Source: Synergistaceae bacterium (lineage in GTDB: Bacteria; Synergistota; Synergistia; Synergistales; Synergistaceae). From it: a stretch of 12,476 nucleotides of DNA. Positions 1 to 8,550 of the stretch are shown piece after piece. Under the pieces are notes generated by a model, which was given only the letters and a program-made list of their open reading frames with translations, was not told the DNA's origin and searched no databases. Location: NCBI GenBank assembly GCA_030531285.1, contig JAUNNW010000030.1:1-12476 (forward strand), in the 5' to 3' direction. The first letter of the stretch is position 1, and each line of letters begins with the position of its first letter. A program made the translations under genes and the position numbers.

Positions 1-3000
1 CGCAGCAGTGAAACAAGATTCCTTTCGCTGCCGGTAAGCTTAAGCCTGACTGCGGCGTTCCCTTTGTGCCTTGCAAGCACGTCCACAAAACGCCTGAAGA
101 ACACTTCGTCTGCCGGAAGTTTGTCTTCGTCAAGCACAACGGTAAAATGCCGCGCCAGTTTTTCTTTGTAGTCCTGCTCCGTATAAATTTCGTCCGCAAG
201 CACGGAAACGCCTCTGTCTTCCTTAGGCTGTCCCTTGACTATATAGAGTTCGCCAAGAACAAGAAACGGCTTGTAGACCGCCCATACTTTATGGAACAAC
301 ACAACCTCAAGTTTTGTAACCGCGTCTTCGAGAGTAATTATACCCATCGGGTCGCCTTTTTTCGTGAAGCGTTCCTTGCTGGAAGAAAGCAGTCCTGCCG
401 TTATCAGCGGCTCTTTTGACGTCTGCCACTGTCCGGCGTTTTTCAGCGGACAGGTAACGTACGGTGCCACAACGTTTTCAAATTTGTCAAACGGATGCCC
501 TGAAATGTAAAGCCCCGTGCTTTCCTTTTCATATTCAAGCTTTTCCCGCAGCGAAAAATCCTCTGTTTCTACAAGCTGCGGAATATCTGCTTCATCGTCA
601 AGTCCGGCGAAAAGACTGCCTTGATTGCTATCCTGATTCTGCCGAACGGCAACGTCCATAAAGGGCTGCACGGATTTGAGAACGCTTGCCCTGTTCGGCT
701 CAAGACTGTCAAACGCGCCTGCCTTGGCAAGACTTTCGACAACCCCCTTGTTCACCTGACCGTTTGAAACGCGTTTGCAAAAATCCCAGAACGATTTGAA
801 GTTTCCGTCTTCGCTGCGGGCGGCAACTATGCTCGCCACAGCTTTATCGCCTGCTTTGGCTATACCTGAAAGTCCGAGGCGTATGATGCCGTTGACGGCG
901 GAAAATTCTTCCATTGATTCGTTTATGTCAGGCGGAAGAACCTTATATCCGTCATCGCGAACCCTGCGTATATAATTTCCGAGCTCCTCCATGCCTGATC
1001 CGATTACGCTCGTCAGGTAAGAGGCAAGGAACTCCGCCGGATAATGCGCTTTCAGCCACGCCGTACGGTAGCTTATAAGCGCGTAGGCGACAGAATGCGA
1101 TTTATTAAAGCCGTAACCGGCAAATTTTTCTATTTTGTCAAAAATATCGTTTGCCTGAGCGGCTGTAACGTTGTTCTTTGTCGCACCGGCAACGAATTTG
1201 TCACGCTGCTCTGCCATAACCTCTTTCTTTTTCTTTCCCATTGCCTTGCGGAGCTTGTCTGCCTGGCCGAGTGTATAGCCCGCAAGTATGGATGCGCTCT
1301 GCATAACCTGCTCTTGGTAGAGCATAACACCGTAGGTTTCTTTCATGCATTTTTCAAGCGCAGGATGGAAATACTGTATTTTTTCCTCGTTGTGCTTGCG
1401 CCTGACATAGGATTCAACCATTCCGCTCTCAAGAGGTCCGGGGCGGTACATAGCCACAAGAGCAACCATATCCTCAAAGCAGTCAGGCTTCAGCCTTTTT
1501 ATAAGCTCTGTCATTCCTGCCGATTCAAGCTGGAATACGCCGAGTGTATCGCCTCTCTGCAGCATCTTGAAAGTATCTTCATCGTCAAGCGGAATTTCCG
1601 TTATATCTATGTTTCCCTTGTTGTTGCGTTCTATGTTGCGCAACGCTCCCTGTATCATTGAAAGGGTTTTCAGACCGAGAAAGTCCATCTTGACAAGCCC
1701 GAGCTGTGCTACAGGGTCCATTGAATACTGCGTTACTATCTGTTCCCTGTTCTGTTTGTCAAACTTTCTGAGCGGAACCATATCTATAAGCGGCTTCGGG
1801 GTAATAACCACTCCAGCCGCGTGCTGTCCGCAGTGTCTTGCAAGCCCTACTATCGGTGAAGCGAAGTCCAGCAGACGCTTTACCTTAGGGTCATTGTCGT
1901 ACAGCTGTTTAAGATCGGGCACCATATTTATCGCTTCAGGTATCGTTTTGATACCTGTTTTCAGCGTATTAGGTATAAGTTTCGTAACCTTGCGCACGTC
2001 CGGAACAGGCATATCCAAAGCTCTGCCTACGTCCGTTATTGCCGCGCGTATCATCATACGGTCAAACGTTATAATCTGCGCCACGTGATCCTTGCCGTAC
2101 TTCTGTACAACATAGGCAATAAGTTCTTCGCGCTGTTTGTCCGAAACGTCGGTATCAATATCGGGCATGCTTATGCGTTCAGGATTGAGAAAACGCTCAA
2201 ACAGCAGATCAAAACGCAGCGGGTCAAGCTCAGTAATACCCAAAGACCACGCAACAAGCGAACCTGCGGCACTTCCCCTGCCGGGCCCGATTGGAATCCC
2301 CCTTGACTTGCATGCCATAATAATATCGGAAACTATAAGGAAATATCCGGGGAAATCCATGCGCTCTATTACGCTCAGTTCATAATCCAGCCTTTTTTGA
2401 TATTCTTCCGGAACACTGTCGGTTTTCAGTTGCCTGTGCAAGCCTTCATTGGCAAGTTTTTTCAGATGTGAGTTAAGCGTTTCTCCCTCAGGTATCGGAA
2501 ATTCGGGCAGATAATAATGCCCTGTGTCGTATTCAAGCTTCACGTTGCAGCGGTCAGCAATTTCCTGAGTGTTAATCAGCGCCTCAGGCAGTTCGCTGCC
2601 GAATATGTCCCACATTTCCTCCGGACTGCGGAAATAATAATCGTCCCCTGTAAATTTATAGCGGTTAGGATTGTCAACGCTGCTGTTCGTACCTATGCAG
2701 AGAAGCACATCATGCCATTTCGCGTCCTCGCGGTTGAGATAATGTGCGTCATTTGTCGCAATAAGCGGAAAATTGTGTTCGCGGGCTATTTTGACAAGCG
2801 CCTTGTTGACTATTGCCTGCTTAGGAATGCTGTTATGCTGAAGTTCAAGGAAGAAATTTCCATCGCCGAGAATATCGCGGTACATTTCGGCACATGCAAC
2901 AGCACTTTTTTCATCGCCGGAAAGTATAAACTGCGGTATCTCGCCCGCAAGACATGCGGAAGATGCTATCAGCCCCTTGTGATATTTTGCAAGCAGTTCA

Positions 3001-3365
3001 TGGTCTATTCTCGGCTTGTAATAGAAGCCGTAGGTATTCGCTATCGACACGAGCGTCATAAGGTTATGATAGCCTTCTTCGTTTTCGGCAAGCAGAACAA
3101 GGTGGTTATTCTTGCGTTTTCCTTCCTGACAGAGATGCCCTTCAGGGTCAACGTAAAGTTCGCAGCCCATAATCGGCTTCACTCCGGCCTTGTTGCATTC
3201 CAGATAGAGGTCAACGCAGCCGTACATCACACCGTGGTCTGTAAGAGCAAGCGCATTCATACCGAATTCAGCGGCACGCTTTGCAAGATCGGGGCATTTA
3301 TTGGCCCCGTCAAGCAGACTGTATTCGCTGTGTACGTGCAGATGCACGAACGGTTTGTCTGTCAT
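1..3365 (-). CDS. dnaE: DNA polymerase III alpha subunit (3' end beyond window)
   Basis: This is the replicative DNA polymerase catalytic subunit. The frame begins ATG at 3365 and stays open to base 1, giving about 1,121 codons, so only some 30-40 C-terminal residues are missing compared with the usual length near 1,160. An N-terminal PHP domain opens with HLHVHSEYSLLDGA. The polymerase core has the PGRGSAAGSLV loop and the catalytic pair in PDIDTD at about D402 and D404, with the third aspartate in KMDFLGL near D561. These positions closely match E. coli D401, D403 and D555, so no intein or large insertion precedes them. The helix-hairpin-helix region and a C-terminal OB-fold-like part follow. 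The start directly abuts the dnaX stop (TAAATG), with GGAGAG upstream inside dnaX, which suggests translational coupling. No exonuclease insertion is seen, so it is DnaE rather than PolC. Confidence 0.96.
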   Translation of the reverse strand, partial: MTDKPFVHLHVHSEYSLLDGANKCPDLAKRAAEFGMNALALTDHGVMYGCVDLYLECNKAGVKPIMGCELYVDPEGHLCQEGKRKNNHLVLLAENEEGYHNLMTLVSIANTYGFYYKPRIDHELLAKYHKGLIASSACLAGEIPQFILSGDEKSAVACAEMYRDILGDGNFFLELQHNSIPKQAIVNKALVKIAREHNFPLIATNDAHYLNREDAKWHDVLLCIGTNSSVDNPNRYKFTGDDYYFRSPEEMWDIFGSELPEALINTQEIADRCNVKLEYDTGHYYLPEFPIPEGETLNSHLKKLANEGLHRQLKTDSVPEEYQKRLDYELSVIERMDFPGYFLIVSDIIMACKSRGIPIGPGRGSAAGSLVAWSLGITELDPLRFDLLFERFLNPERISMPDIDTDVSDKQREELIAYVVQKYGKDHVAQIITFDRMMIRAAITDVGRALDMPVPDVRKVTKLIPNTLKTGIKTIPEAINMVPDLKQLYDNDPKVKRLLDFASPIVGLARHCGQHAAGVVITPKPLIDMVPLRKFDKQNREQIVTQYSMDPVAQLGLVKMDFLGLKTLSMIQGALRNIERNNKGNIDITEIPLDDEDTFKMLQRGDTLGVFQLESAGMTELIKRLKPDCFEDMVALVAMYRPGPLESGMVESYVRRKHNEEKIQYFHPALEKCMKETYGVMLYQEQVMQSASILAGYTLGQADKLRKAMGKKKKEVMAEQRDKFVAGATKNNVTAAQANDIFDKIEKFAGYGFNKSHSVAYALISYRTAWLKAHYPAEFLASYLTSVIGSGMEELGNYIRRVRDDGYKVLPPDINESMEEFSAVNGIIRLGLSGIAKAGDKAVASIVAARSEDGNFKSFWDFCKRVSNGQVNKGVVESLAKAGAFDSLEPNRASVLKSVQPFMDVAVRQNQDSNQGSLFAGLDDEADIPQLVETEDFSLREKLEYEKESTGLYISGHPFDKFENVVAPYVTCPLKNAGQWQTSKEPLITAGLLSSSKERFTKKGDPMGIITLEDAVTKLEVVLFHKVWAVYKPFLVLGELYIVKGQPKEDRGVSVLADEIYTEQDYKEKLARHFTVVLDEDKLPADEVFFRRFVDVLARHKGNAAVRLKLTGSERNLVSLL

Positions 3366-5138
3366 TTAACTGTCGCTCTCCGAAACGTCGGATACATTTT
3401 CTTCTTCAACGTAAAGTACTTCCGCCCCGACAAGCTTAAGCATACGGTCTATGGAAGTATCTGCACGAACGTTTTCCGAAACGGCCGCGACCGGTTCGGA
3501 GGCAGTTCTGTCTGCTGCATCGGAAACAAAAACGGGCTTTTTGGCAATCTCAGGAACCGGCGGTTCATCGTTATTGTGCGCCGGAGCAAAACCGAACACG
3601 CTGCAGACAGCCTTGTCAAGCATTGCCTGTTTTTCCGCGTTTTTCAGTATATTTTCGTTTCTGCCGTTTCTGACAAAAACAAGCTTCCACGAATCACCGT
3701 TTTTAACTATCTCTGCGTCAAGCAGAGCCGCGCAGAGCAGCAGCTTGTCTTCGGAAAACGCCTCTGCAAGCTTTGAGAAAATTCCTCCGAGCTTTTCGCA
3801 AAGAGCGGAAGCATCGTATGCCTCATCCTCAGACGGCTTGGCAAACGGCATCGGGTAGGGAAGAACATCGTCGTTAACCGTCTGCTGTCGGACGTTAGTC
3901 TCTGTTTTAATTTCTATTGTATTCGCTATTTGCGTTTCTTCGTTGCCTGTTCTGACTTCCTCGTTCTTTTTTATCTGTTCTTCTTTAGTTGTTCTTCGTT
4001 CTTCATTCTCTCTTACCGGTTTTTCGTTCTGCGTTATGCGTTCTTCGTTCTCACTTATTCCGCCAAGGCCGAGCAGGATAAGACCTGAAAAAATTTCTGT
4101 TTTCATTCCGTACTTTGCACGCGGCATAAGTTTATTGCAGAACATACAGGCAGCCTTAAGCTGTGCGCTCGTCCAGTTCGCGGCTTCACTGCGAACGTAG
4201 GTATGCTCCGCTTCGGAAGCCTCAATTGCGTTAAAGCTGTTTTCGCCCCAAAGCGAGAACATCCACAAATCCCTGTACAGGTTAAATAAAGCTTCCGCAA
4301 ATGTTTCAACGGACACGCCGCGGCTGAAAATCTCATGCAGGCGTTTTGCCGCCGTTTCAGGTTCCGTGCGCAGCTCTGTAACAAGCAGTTCAAGTTCTGT
4401 TCTGCTGCTCCCGCCGAGCAGTCCTTTCAGGCTTTCGACTGTAAGAGAACCTCCGCCTATGGCAACAGCCTGCTCCGTAATCGACAATGCGTCACGGAGA
4501 GCTCCGTCAGCCTGACGCGCGATTTCCCACACGGCTTCTCCTTCAGCCTCAATGCCCTCTTTCTCGCAGATGTAAGAAATTCTTTTTACAAGATCAGACA
4601 TCGAAATTCTGTGAAACGGAATATGCTGGCAACGTGAGCGTATCGTAACGGGTACTTTGTTCGGCTCAGTCGTAGCAAGCATGAAAACAACGTTTGAGGG
4701 CGGCTCTTCAAGCGTTTTAAGCAGCGCGTTAAAAGCCTGCTCCGTAAGCATGTGCACTTCGTCTATGATATATATCTTGTAGACTGCGTTAAGCGGCTTA
4801 AGATTGACACGCGATTTCAAATCGCGAATCTCGTTTATGCCGCGGTTGGACGCTCCGTCTATTTCAATTACGTCAAGATGTTCGCCTGCGGCTATTGACA
4901 CACAGTTTGCGCACTCGCAGCACGGCTCGCTGTTTTCTTTCGGGGAAAGGCAGTTTAGAGCCTTGGCAAGTATACGCGCAACAGATGTCTTTCCGCAGCC
5001 TCTCGGACCAGAAAAAAGATATGCGTGGCCTATTCTGTTTTCGTTAAGTGACTGCTGAAGCACGGCTACAGCCGCCGACTGTCCTACGACGTCGGAAAAA
5101 TTCTGCGGTCTGTAGCGTCTGTACAACGAAACATACAT
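3366..5138 (-). CDS. dnaX: DNA polymerase III subunits tau/gamma
   Basis: This 590-residue clamp-loader ATPase loads the sliding clamp and ties the replicase together. Visible motifs are Walker A GPRGCGKT (residues 44-51), a zinc module with cysteines near 63, 73, 76 and 79, Walker B with DE at 126-127, and the sensor/arginine-finger SRC at 168-170. Domains I-III end near residue 355. A charged low-complexity linker (about 360-406) made of NEERxxx-like heptapeptides follows, then a C-terminal region of about 180 residues that probably binds DnaE. The linker is encoded by a seven-base tandem array and contains an A AAA AAG slippery heptamer (separate entries). A strong GGGGAGGAG precedes the ATG. 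The upstream gap is AT-rich and probably holds a promoter, but I could not fix its boxes. dnaE follows with no spacer, so the two subunits are likely made together. Confidence 0.96.
   Translation of the reverse strand: MYVSLYRRYRPQNFSDVVGQSAAVAVLQQSLNENRIGHAYLFSGPRGCGKTSVARILAKALNCLSPKENSEPCCECANCVSIAAGEHLDVIEIDGASNRGINEIRDLKSRVNLKPLNAVYKIYIIDEVHMLTEQAFNALLKTLEEPPSNVVFMLATTEPNKVPVTIRSRCQHIPFHRISMSDLVKRISYICEKEGIEAEGEAVWEIARQADGALRDALSITEQAVAIGGGSLTVESLKGLLGGSSRTELELLVTELRTEPETAAKRLHEIFSRGVSVETFAEALFNLYRDLWMFSLWGENSFNAIEASEAEHTYVRSEAANWTSAQLKAACMFCNKLMPRAKYGMKTEIFSGLILLGLGGISENEERITQNEKPVRENEERRTTKEEQIKKNEEVRTGNEETQIANTIEIKTETNVRQQTVNDDVLPYPMPFAKPSEDEAYDASALCEKLGGIFSKLAEAFSEDKLLLCAALLDAEIVKNGDSWKLVFVRNGRNENILKNAEKQAMLDKAVCSVFGFAPAHNNDEPPVPEIAKKPVFVSDAADRTASEPVAAVSENVRADTSIDRMLKLVGAEVLYVEEENVSDVSESDS
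3922..4061. repeat. Degenerate 7-bp tandem array inside dnaX
   Basis: On the plus strand these 140 bases divide into 20 consecutive heptamers, all beginning TT. TTCTTCG occurs four times (3936, 3992, 4041 as exact units, plus near copies such as TTCTTCA and TTCTTCT), with TTCTGCG, TTATGCG and TTATCTG among the variants. Read on the coding strand, three units make 21 bases, or seven codons, giving a heptapeptide repeat: NEERITQ, NEKPVRE, NEERRTT, KEEQIKK, NEEVRTG, NEETQIA. The array lies exactly in the linker between the clamp-loader core and the C-terminal region, where length change would be tolerated. The periodicity is read directly from the sequence; origin by unit expansion is inference. 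Confidence 0.8.
3966..3972 (-). promoter_or_regulatory. Possible -1 frameshift site A AAA AAG in dnaX
   Basis: On the coding strand codons 389-391 read ATA AAA AAG, so the slippery heptamer A AAA AAG is in the same phase as the E. coli dnaX site (GCA AAA AAG). A -1 shift would add 19 residues and stop at TAA (3907-3909), giving a 410-residue protein with domains I-III only, close to the 431 residues of E. coli gamma. I see no strong Shine-Dalgarno-like stimulator upstream and no obvious stem-loop just downstream. The site also falls in the lysine-rich repeat linker, where it could arise by chance. Confidence 0.4.
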
Positions 5139-5290
5139 GAGACACTCCTCCCCTGCTATATTATTTTAACAGGAAAAAATACTTTTGGGCTTTAAAAATT
5201 CATACAAATATTACGTTTAAATTCCGATGCCGTTTAATAGCAGACCTGGCGCGATAAAAACAGCATATCATATACTTTTAGGGAATGAAC
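5139..5290. other. AT-rich intergenic region upstream of dnaX
   Basis: This 152-bp gap separates the metalloprotease gene from dnaX. On the minus strand it is A/T-rich and ends in the strong dnaX ribosome binding site. A TAAAAT or TAATAT near 5160-5170 could serve as a -10, but no convincing -35 lies at the right distance. I saw no clear hairpin-plus-T-run terminator for the upstream protease gene, so read-through into dnaX is possible. Confidence 0.4.
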
Positions 5291-6403
5291 TTACAGAAAA
5301 TAATCGGTAAACGGATTTCTGCCGCGCAGTTCTATAAGGTGGGCATTCACAGTATCCCGTATCTGCTGAAGCGACGGAGCGCCCTCAGGCAGTTCTCTGG
5401 CGTAGATAATCGCAGAACCGAGAACGACAAGGGCCTTGCCAATCTCCGTATCCATTATGTAAAAGTCAAACGGCGCAAGCTCAAGCTCTATATTGCGTTC
5501 AAGCCCGGACTTGAGGCGTTGCAGAAATTCTTCATTGGAAACAGTCATGGGAAGCGTTACGATATTGATTCCGTCAACATTAAGGTAAAGCTTTGCAAGC
5601 GGCAGCGACTCTTTTATCTCAAATTGCAGGACAGAATCAATTTTCTTTCTCTCAACGCGTATTCCGCGACTTTTCATATACGCAAGGGCTGAGGCAATGC
5701 GTTCATCTTCTTCGGGGTGCGTCTGATAAATGCCAAGCTGTGAATAGGAACGGGTGCGTATGGTTTCTTCTTTAAGCAGTTCCATAAGAACAAGCATTGC
5801 CGAAGGGTTATAGCCGGCATTGTAAAGTGCCTCTATACCGCGTTCGTCAGCTTCCTTTTCAAGTTCTATCGTGTAGGAATTAACCATAGCTGTCTGAAGA
5901 GCACTGGCTACAATGGCTGCCCCTGCCCCCGCCCCAGCTACCGCCGCTAAAATTCCGGCTATTGAAACGACGTTGAGTTTGGAATTTTTCGCTGTCTGAA
6001 CAAGCACGTGAGCCCTGTCCGCATGGACAAATTCGTGCGCAAGCACTGCGGCAATCTCGTCATCGGTTTTAAGCGCGTTAAGCATTCCCGTGGTAATGTA
6101 CGTGTAGCCGCCCGGAAGCGAAAAAGCGTTCTTCTCGTCCGCCTTAAGAACACGCACCTCATAATGAAGCAAGCGGGACATCTGCGGTATGAGGCGGTTG
6201 GCTATACGAGCAAGCTTCTTTTCAAGCTCAATGTCAACAAGACGCGGCACTGAAGCTTCAACCTCTGCCGTATATTTACGCCCCATTTTGATTTCTTTTT
6301 CTATTGTCTTTTCGGTAGGTTCAGGCGATGCAGAGGCATAAACTGGAAGAGCGCAAAAAACAAAAAGAACGGCGGACAAAACCGCTTTTGTACAGCATTT
6401 CAC
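5291..6403 (-). CDS. Secreted M48-family zinc metalloprotease
   Basis: A Zn-dependent peptidase of the M48 family, of the BepA/LoiP-like exported type. From the start chosen here it has 370 residues. An N-terminal signal peptide (KCCTKA then a hydrophobic run, with cleavage likely after ASA near residue 25) points to the periplasm or cell surface. The active site is HEFVH at about 123-127, with the third zinc ligand in the downstream EKEADERG at about E184. A glycine/alanine-rich hydrophobic segment lies between them, as is usual near the M48 active site. The C-terminal 130 residues show no TPR repeats I can recognise. A GTG at 6412 is in frame but sits directly against the AGGAGG at 6413-6418; the GTG at 6403 has a normal 9-base spacing and gives a cleaner signal peptide. 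It has its own promoter and is not clearly co-transcribed with prmC. The role is probably envelope protein quality control, by family only. Confidence 0.88.
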   Translation of the reverse strand: MKCCTKAVLSAVLFVFCALPVYASASPEPTEKTIEKEIKMGRKYTAEVEASVPRLVDIELEKKLARIANRLIPQMSRLLHYEVRVLKADEKNAFSLPGGYTYITTGMLNALKTDDEIAAVLAHEFVHADRAHVLVQTAKNSKLNVVSIAGILAAVAGAGAGAAIVASALQTAMVNSYTIELEKEADERGIEALYNAGYNPSAMLVLMELLKEETIRTRSYSQLGIYQTHPEEDERIASALAYMKSRGIRVERKKIDSVLQFEIKESLPLAKLYLNVDGINIVTLPMTVSNEEFLQRLKSGLERNIELELAPFDFYIMDTEIGKALVVLGSAIIYARELPEGAPSLQQIRDTVNAHLIELRGRNPFTDYFL

Positions 6404-6412
6404 CGCCTTCAC

Positions 6413-6418
6413 CTCCTG
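6413..6418 (-). promoter_or_regulatory. Ribosome binding site of the M48 gene (decides the start)
   Basis: The minus strand reads AGGAGG here, a full Shine-Dalgarno match. It directly abuts the GTG at 6412, leaving no spacer, and lies nine bases before the GTG at 6403. The latter is therefore the more likely start. Confidence 0.7.
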
Positions 6419-6454
6419 TTTTCTTCAATTGCCAACTACCTGCATGCTGCATAA

Positions 6455-6460
6455 ATTATA
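6455..6460 (-). promoter_or_regulatory. -10 element of the M48 protease promoter
   Basis: The minus strand reads TATAAT in an AT-rich gap, about 50 bases before the start codon. No good -35 is found 16-18 bases upstream (TATCTG at 17), so the assignment rests on the perfect -10 and its position. Confidence 0.45.
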
Positions 6461-6615
6461 CACGAAAACAAGGGACGCAGATAAAAAACGGCTCACTGCA
6501 TTTCGTTGCGGGATTTTATAGACAATCCAAATTTAATTTTGAAAATTTATTTGTAATATATTTCAATCATTGACAAACATTCATGATTAAGTTGCAAATT
6601 ATTTTTGGGCAGTTT
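6461..6615. other. AT-rich intergenic region between prmC and the M48 gene
   Basis: A strongly A/T-rich gap follows the prmC stop. The only symmetry I see is a weak 6-bp inverted repeat (AATCAT and ATGATT, about 6570-6590) with a 12-base loop and no T-run, so I do not call a terminator. No gene or RNA is recognised here. Confidence 0.4.
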
Positions 6616-7458
6616 TTATATCATTTTCCAAATTAAGTGGCGCAATATTCCTGAATAATCTTCAACCTCTTTAAACAATTCAAGACAATCAGGCGCTGCC
6701 TCTTTGAGTTTTTGAGACTGCTCATCTCCGGCAGTTTCAAAACCGATATAACCTCCGGCTTTAACAAACAACGGCAGCGTTTCAAAAAGCAGTCTGTAAC
6801 ATTCCAACCCATCTTTTCCTCCGTTCAATGCCGCCTCCGGCTCGTAGTCTATTACGTCTTTCATTAAATTGGGCAGTTCTAATATAGATATATATGGAGG
6901 ATTTGCAGTTATAAAGTCAAATTGTTTTTTAAATGAAAGTTTTGCCGGATTGCTATTCAATATAAGTTCCAATTTGTTTTCCAACCCGTACAGCGCTCTG
7001 TTTTTCTCTGCCCATTCGAGAGCCTTACCACTTGAGTCAACAGCAATACCGCGCAAATCAGCCCTTTCGAGAAGCATTGCAACCGCTATGCAGCCGCTTC
7101 CCGTACACCAGTCTGCAAAATAGGCGTTTTTCGGCGCAACTTTAAGCATTTCTTCGACAAGAATTTCAGTTTCAGGACGCGGTATCAGACACCCTTTGCC
7201 AACCTTAAAGACATGTCCGTAAAATTCAGCTTCCCCAAGTATATAGGACAACGGCATACGTTGAATTCTCTGCGCTATTGCGTGTTCAATTTCATGCAAT
7301 TTGTTTGAGGACACATCCGTTTCGGCATGCGTTGTCAGAAACGCTGCCGGAATGTCAAGAAATCTGGACAGGATTGTATCAACAACATACGCAGGTCTTT
7401 CGATACCTGCGCATGTAAGTTTCTCTATTGCCGTTTTTCTGTATGTTCCGAGCTTCAC
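6616..7458 (-). CDS. prmC: Peptide chain release factor N5-glutamine methyltransferase
   Basis: PrmC (HemK) uses S-adenosylmethionine to methylate the glutamine of the GGQ motif in release factors, which speeds peptide release. The protein has 280 residues, normal for the family. The N-terminal helical domain carries the family stretch PLSYILGEAEFYG (69-81) and LIPRPETE (91-98). The methyltransferase fold has motif I DWCTGSGCI (116-124, with W-C where L-G is common) and the substrate-binding NPPY at 186-189. Translation starts at GTG. The G at 7458 is both the last base of the prfA stop TAG and the first base of this start, so termination and re-initiation are probably coupled. Its substrate is the product of the gene directly upstream. 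Confidence 0.95.
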   Translation of the reverse strand: MKLGTYRKTAIEKLTCAGIERPAYVVDTILSRFLDIPAAFLTTHAETDVSSNKLHEIEHAIAQRIQRMPLSYILGEAEFYGHVFKVGKGCLIPRPETEILVEEMLKVAPKNAYFADWCTGSGCIAVAMLLERADLRGIAVDSSGKALEWAEKNRALYGLENKLELILNSNPAKLSFKKQFDFITANPPYISILELPNLMKDVIDYEPEAALNGGKDGLECYRLLFETLPLFVKAGGYIGFETAGDEQSQKLKEAAPDCLELFKEVEDYSGILRHLIWKMI

Positions 7459-8531
7459 TATACTGCGAGAGCCTTCAGTTTTTCAGCCTGTTCAGCCTCA
7501 GAAAGGACCCTTATAAGCTCATAGAGGTCGCCGTCAAGAATCTGATCAAGCTTGTACAGCGTAAGGTTTATTCTATGGTCAGAGAGTCTGTTCTGCGGGA
7601 AATTGTAGGTGCGTATGCGTTCCGAGCGGTCCCCCGTTCCAACCTGTCCTTTTCTTTCATCAGCGCGCGCATTGTTCTGTTTCTGCATTTCAAGGTCGTA
7701 AAGCTTAGTGCGCAGATACTGCATTGCTTTCGCGCGGTTTTTAATCTGCGAGCGCTGATCCTGACAGGTGGTTACAATGCCTGTCGGGATATGGGTAATG
7801 CGAACCGCTGAGTCTGTCATGTTAACGTGCTGTCCGCCTGCCCCGCTTGAGCGGTACGTGTCAATTTTCAAATCTTCGGCGCGGATTTCAATTTCAACAT
7901 CTCCGGCTTCCGGAAGAACTGCGACCGTGGAGGTTGATGTATGGATGCGTCCGCTTGCCTCCGTTTCAGGAACGCGCTGAACACGGTGGACGCCGCTTTC
8001 AAATTTCAGGCTGCTGAACGCGCCCTTTCCGTCAACGCGGAAGATAATTTCTTTATATCCCCCTATACCGGTTTCATTTGAAGAAATTATTTCGACAGTC
8101 CAACCCTGGCGTTCGGCATAGCGCACGTACATACGGTAAAGGTCGGCCGCAAAGAGAGCCGCTTCATCTCCGCCTGCGCCGCCGCGTATTTCTATTATGA
8201 CGCTCTTGTCGTCGTTTATGTCTTTCGGAAGAAGCAGAACCTGAATTTCATGTTCAAGCTCCGGTATCTGCTGCTCAAGCGTTTCACATTCCTCTTTCGC
8301 AAGCTCTTTCATTTCCTCGTCATCGCCGGAAAGCATCTCCCGCGCTTCGTCAAGCGACTGCTTTGCCTTTTCGTAGCGTATAAAGGCTTCCATAACCGGC
8401 TCAAGCTCGGAATGTTTTTTTGCAAGCTGCTGAAGTTCCTCCTGATTGCTCACAACATCAGGATCAGCCATTTTGGTTTCAATTTCCTTGTAACTCTTCT
8501 CTATTTCTTCAAGTTTTGCGCGAAGATCCAT
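7458..8531 (-). CDS. prfA: Peptide chain release factor 1 (RF1)
   Basis: RF1 reads UAA and UAG stop codons in the ribosomal A site and triggers hydrolysis of the finished peptide. The length, 357 residues, is typical. An N-terminal coiled-coil domain (about 1-100) is followed by the GGAGGDEA segment (117-124), the codon-recognition tripeptide PET at 188-190 (the PxT form specific to RF1; RF2 has SPF), and the catalytic GGQ at 232-234 in SSGAGGQHVN. The C-terminal QIKNRAKAM and the later RTYNFPQNRLSDHRI segment are also characteristic. The ATG at 8531 has only a weak GGGTG upstream and lies 19 bases after the DUF1385 stop, so it probably depends on transcription and perhaps translation from the upstream genes. 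The internal prfA-style frameshift of RF2 genes is absent, as expected. Confidence 0.97.
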   Translation of the reverse strand: MDLRAKLEEIEKSYKEIETKMADPDVVSNQEELQQLAKKHSELEPVMEAFIRYEKAKQSLDEAREMLSGDDEEMKELAKEECETLEQQIPELEHEIQVLLLPKDINDDKSVIIEIRGGAGGDEAALFAADLYRMYVRYAERQGWTVEIISSNETGIGGYKEIIFRVDGKGAFSSLKFESGVHRVQRVPETEASGRIHTSTSTVAVLPEAGDVEIEIRAEDLKIDTYRSSGAGGQHVNMTDSAVRITHIPTGIVTTCQDQRSQIKNRAKAMQYLRTKLYDLEMQKQNNARADERKGQVGTGDRSERIRTYNFPQNRLSDHRINLTLYKLDQILDGDLYELIRVLSEAEQAEKLKALAV

Positions 8532-8550
8532 TTGCTACACCCGCATTTCA

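Noticed and set aside
1044..2088. Two plus-strand open frames of 205 and 173 codons
   Set aside because: Both are antisense shadows of dnaE motifs, including the region around the third catalytic aspartate, and their products look random.
2517..3776. A 419-codon open frame on the plus strand
   Set aside because: It lies wholly antisense to the start of dnaE and the end of dnaX, both certain genes. Its translation resembles no family, and it has no convincing ribosome binding site.
6570..6590. Inverted repeat after prmC as a terminator
   Set aside because: Only six A/T-rich pairs with a 12-base loop and no T-run on the minus strand.
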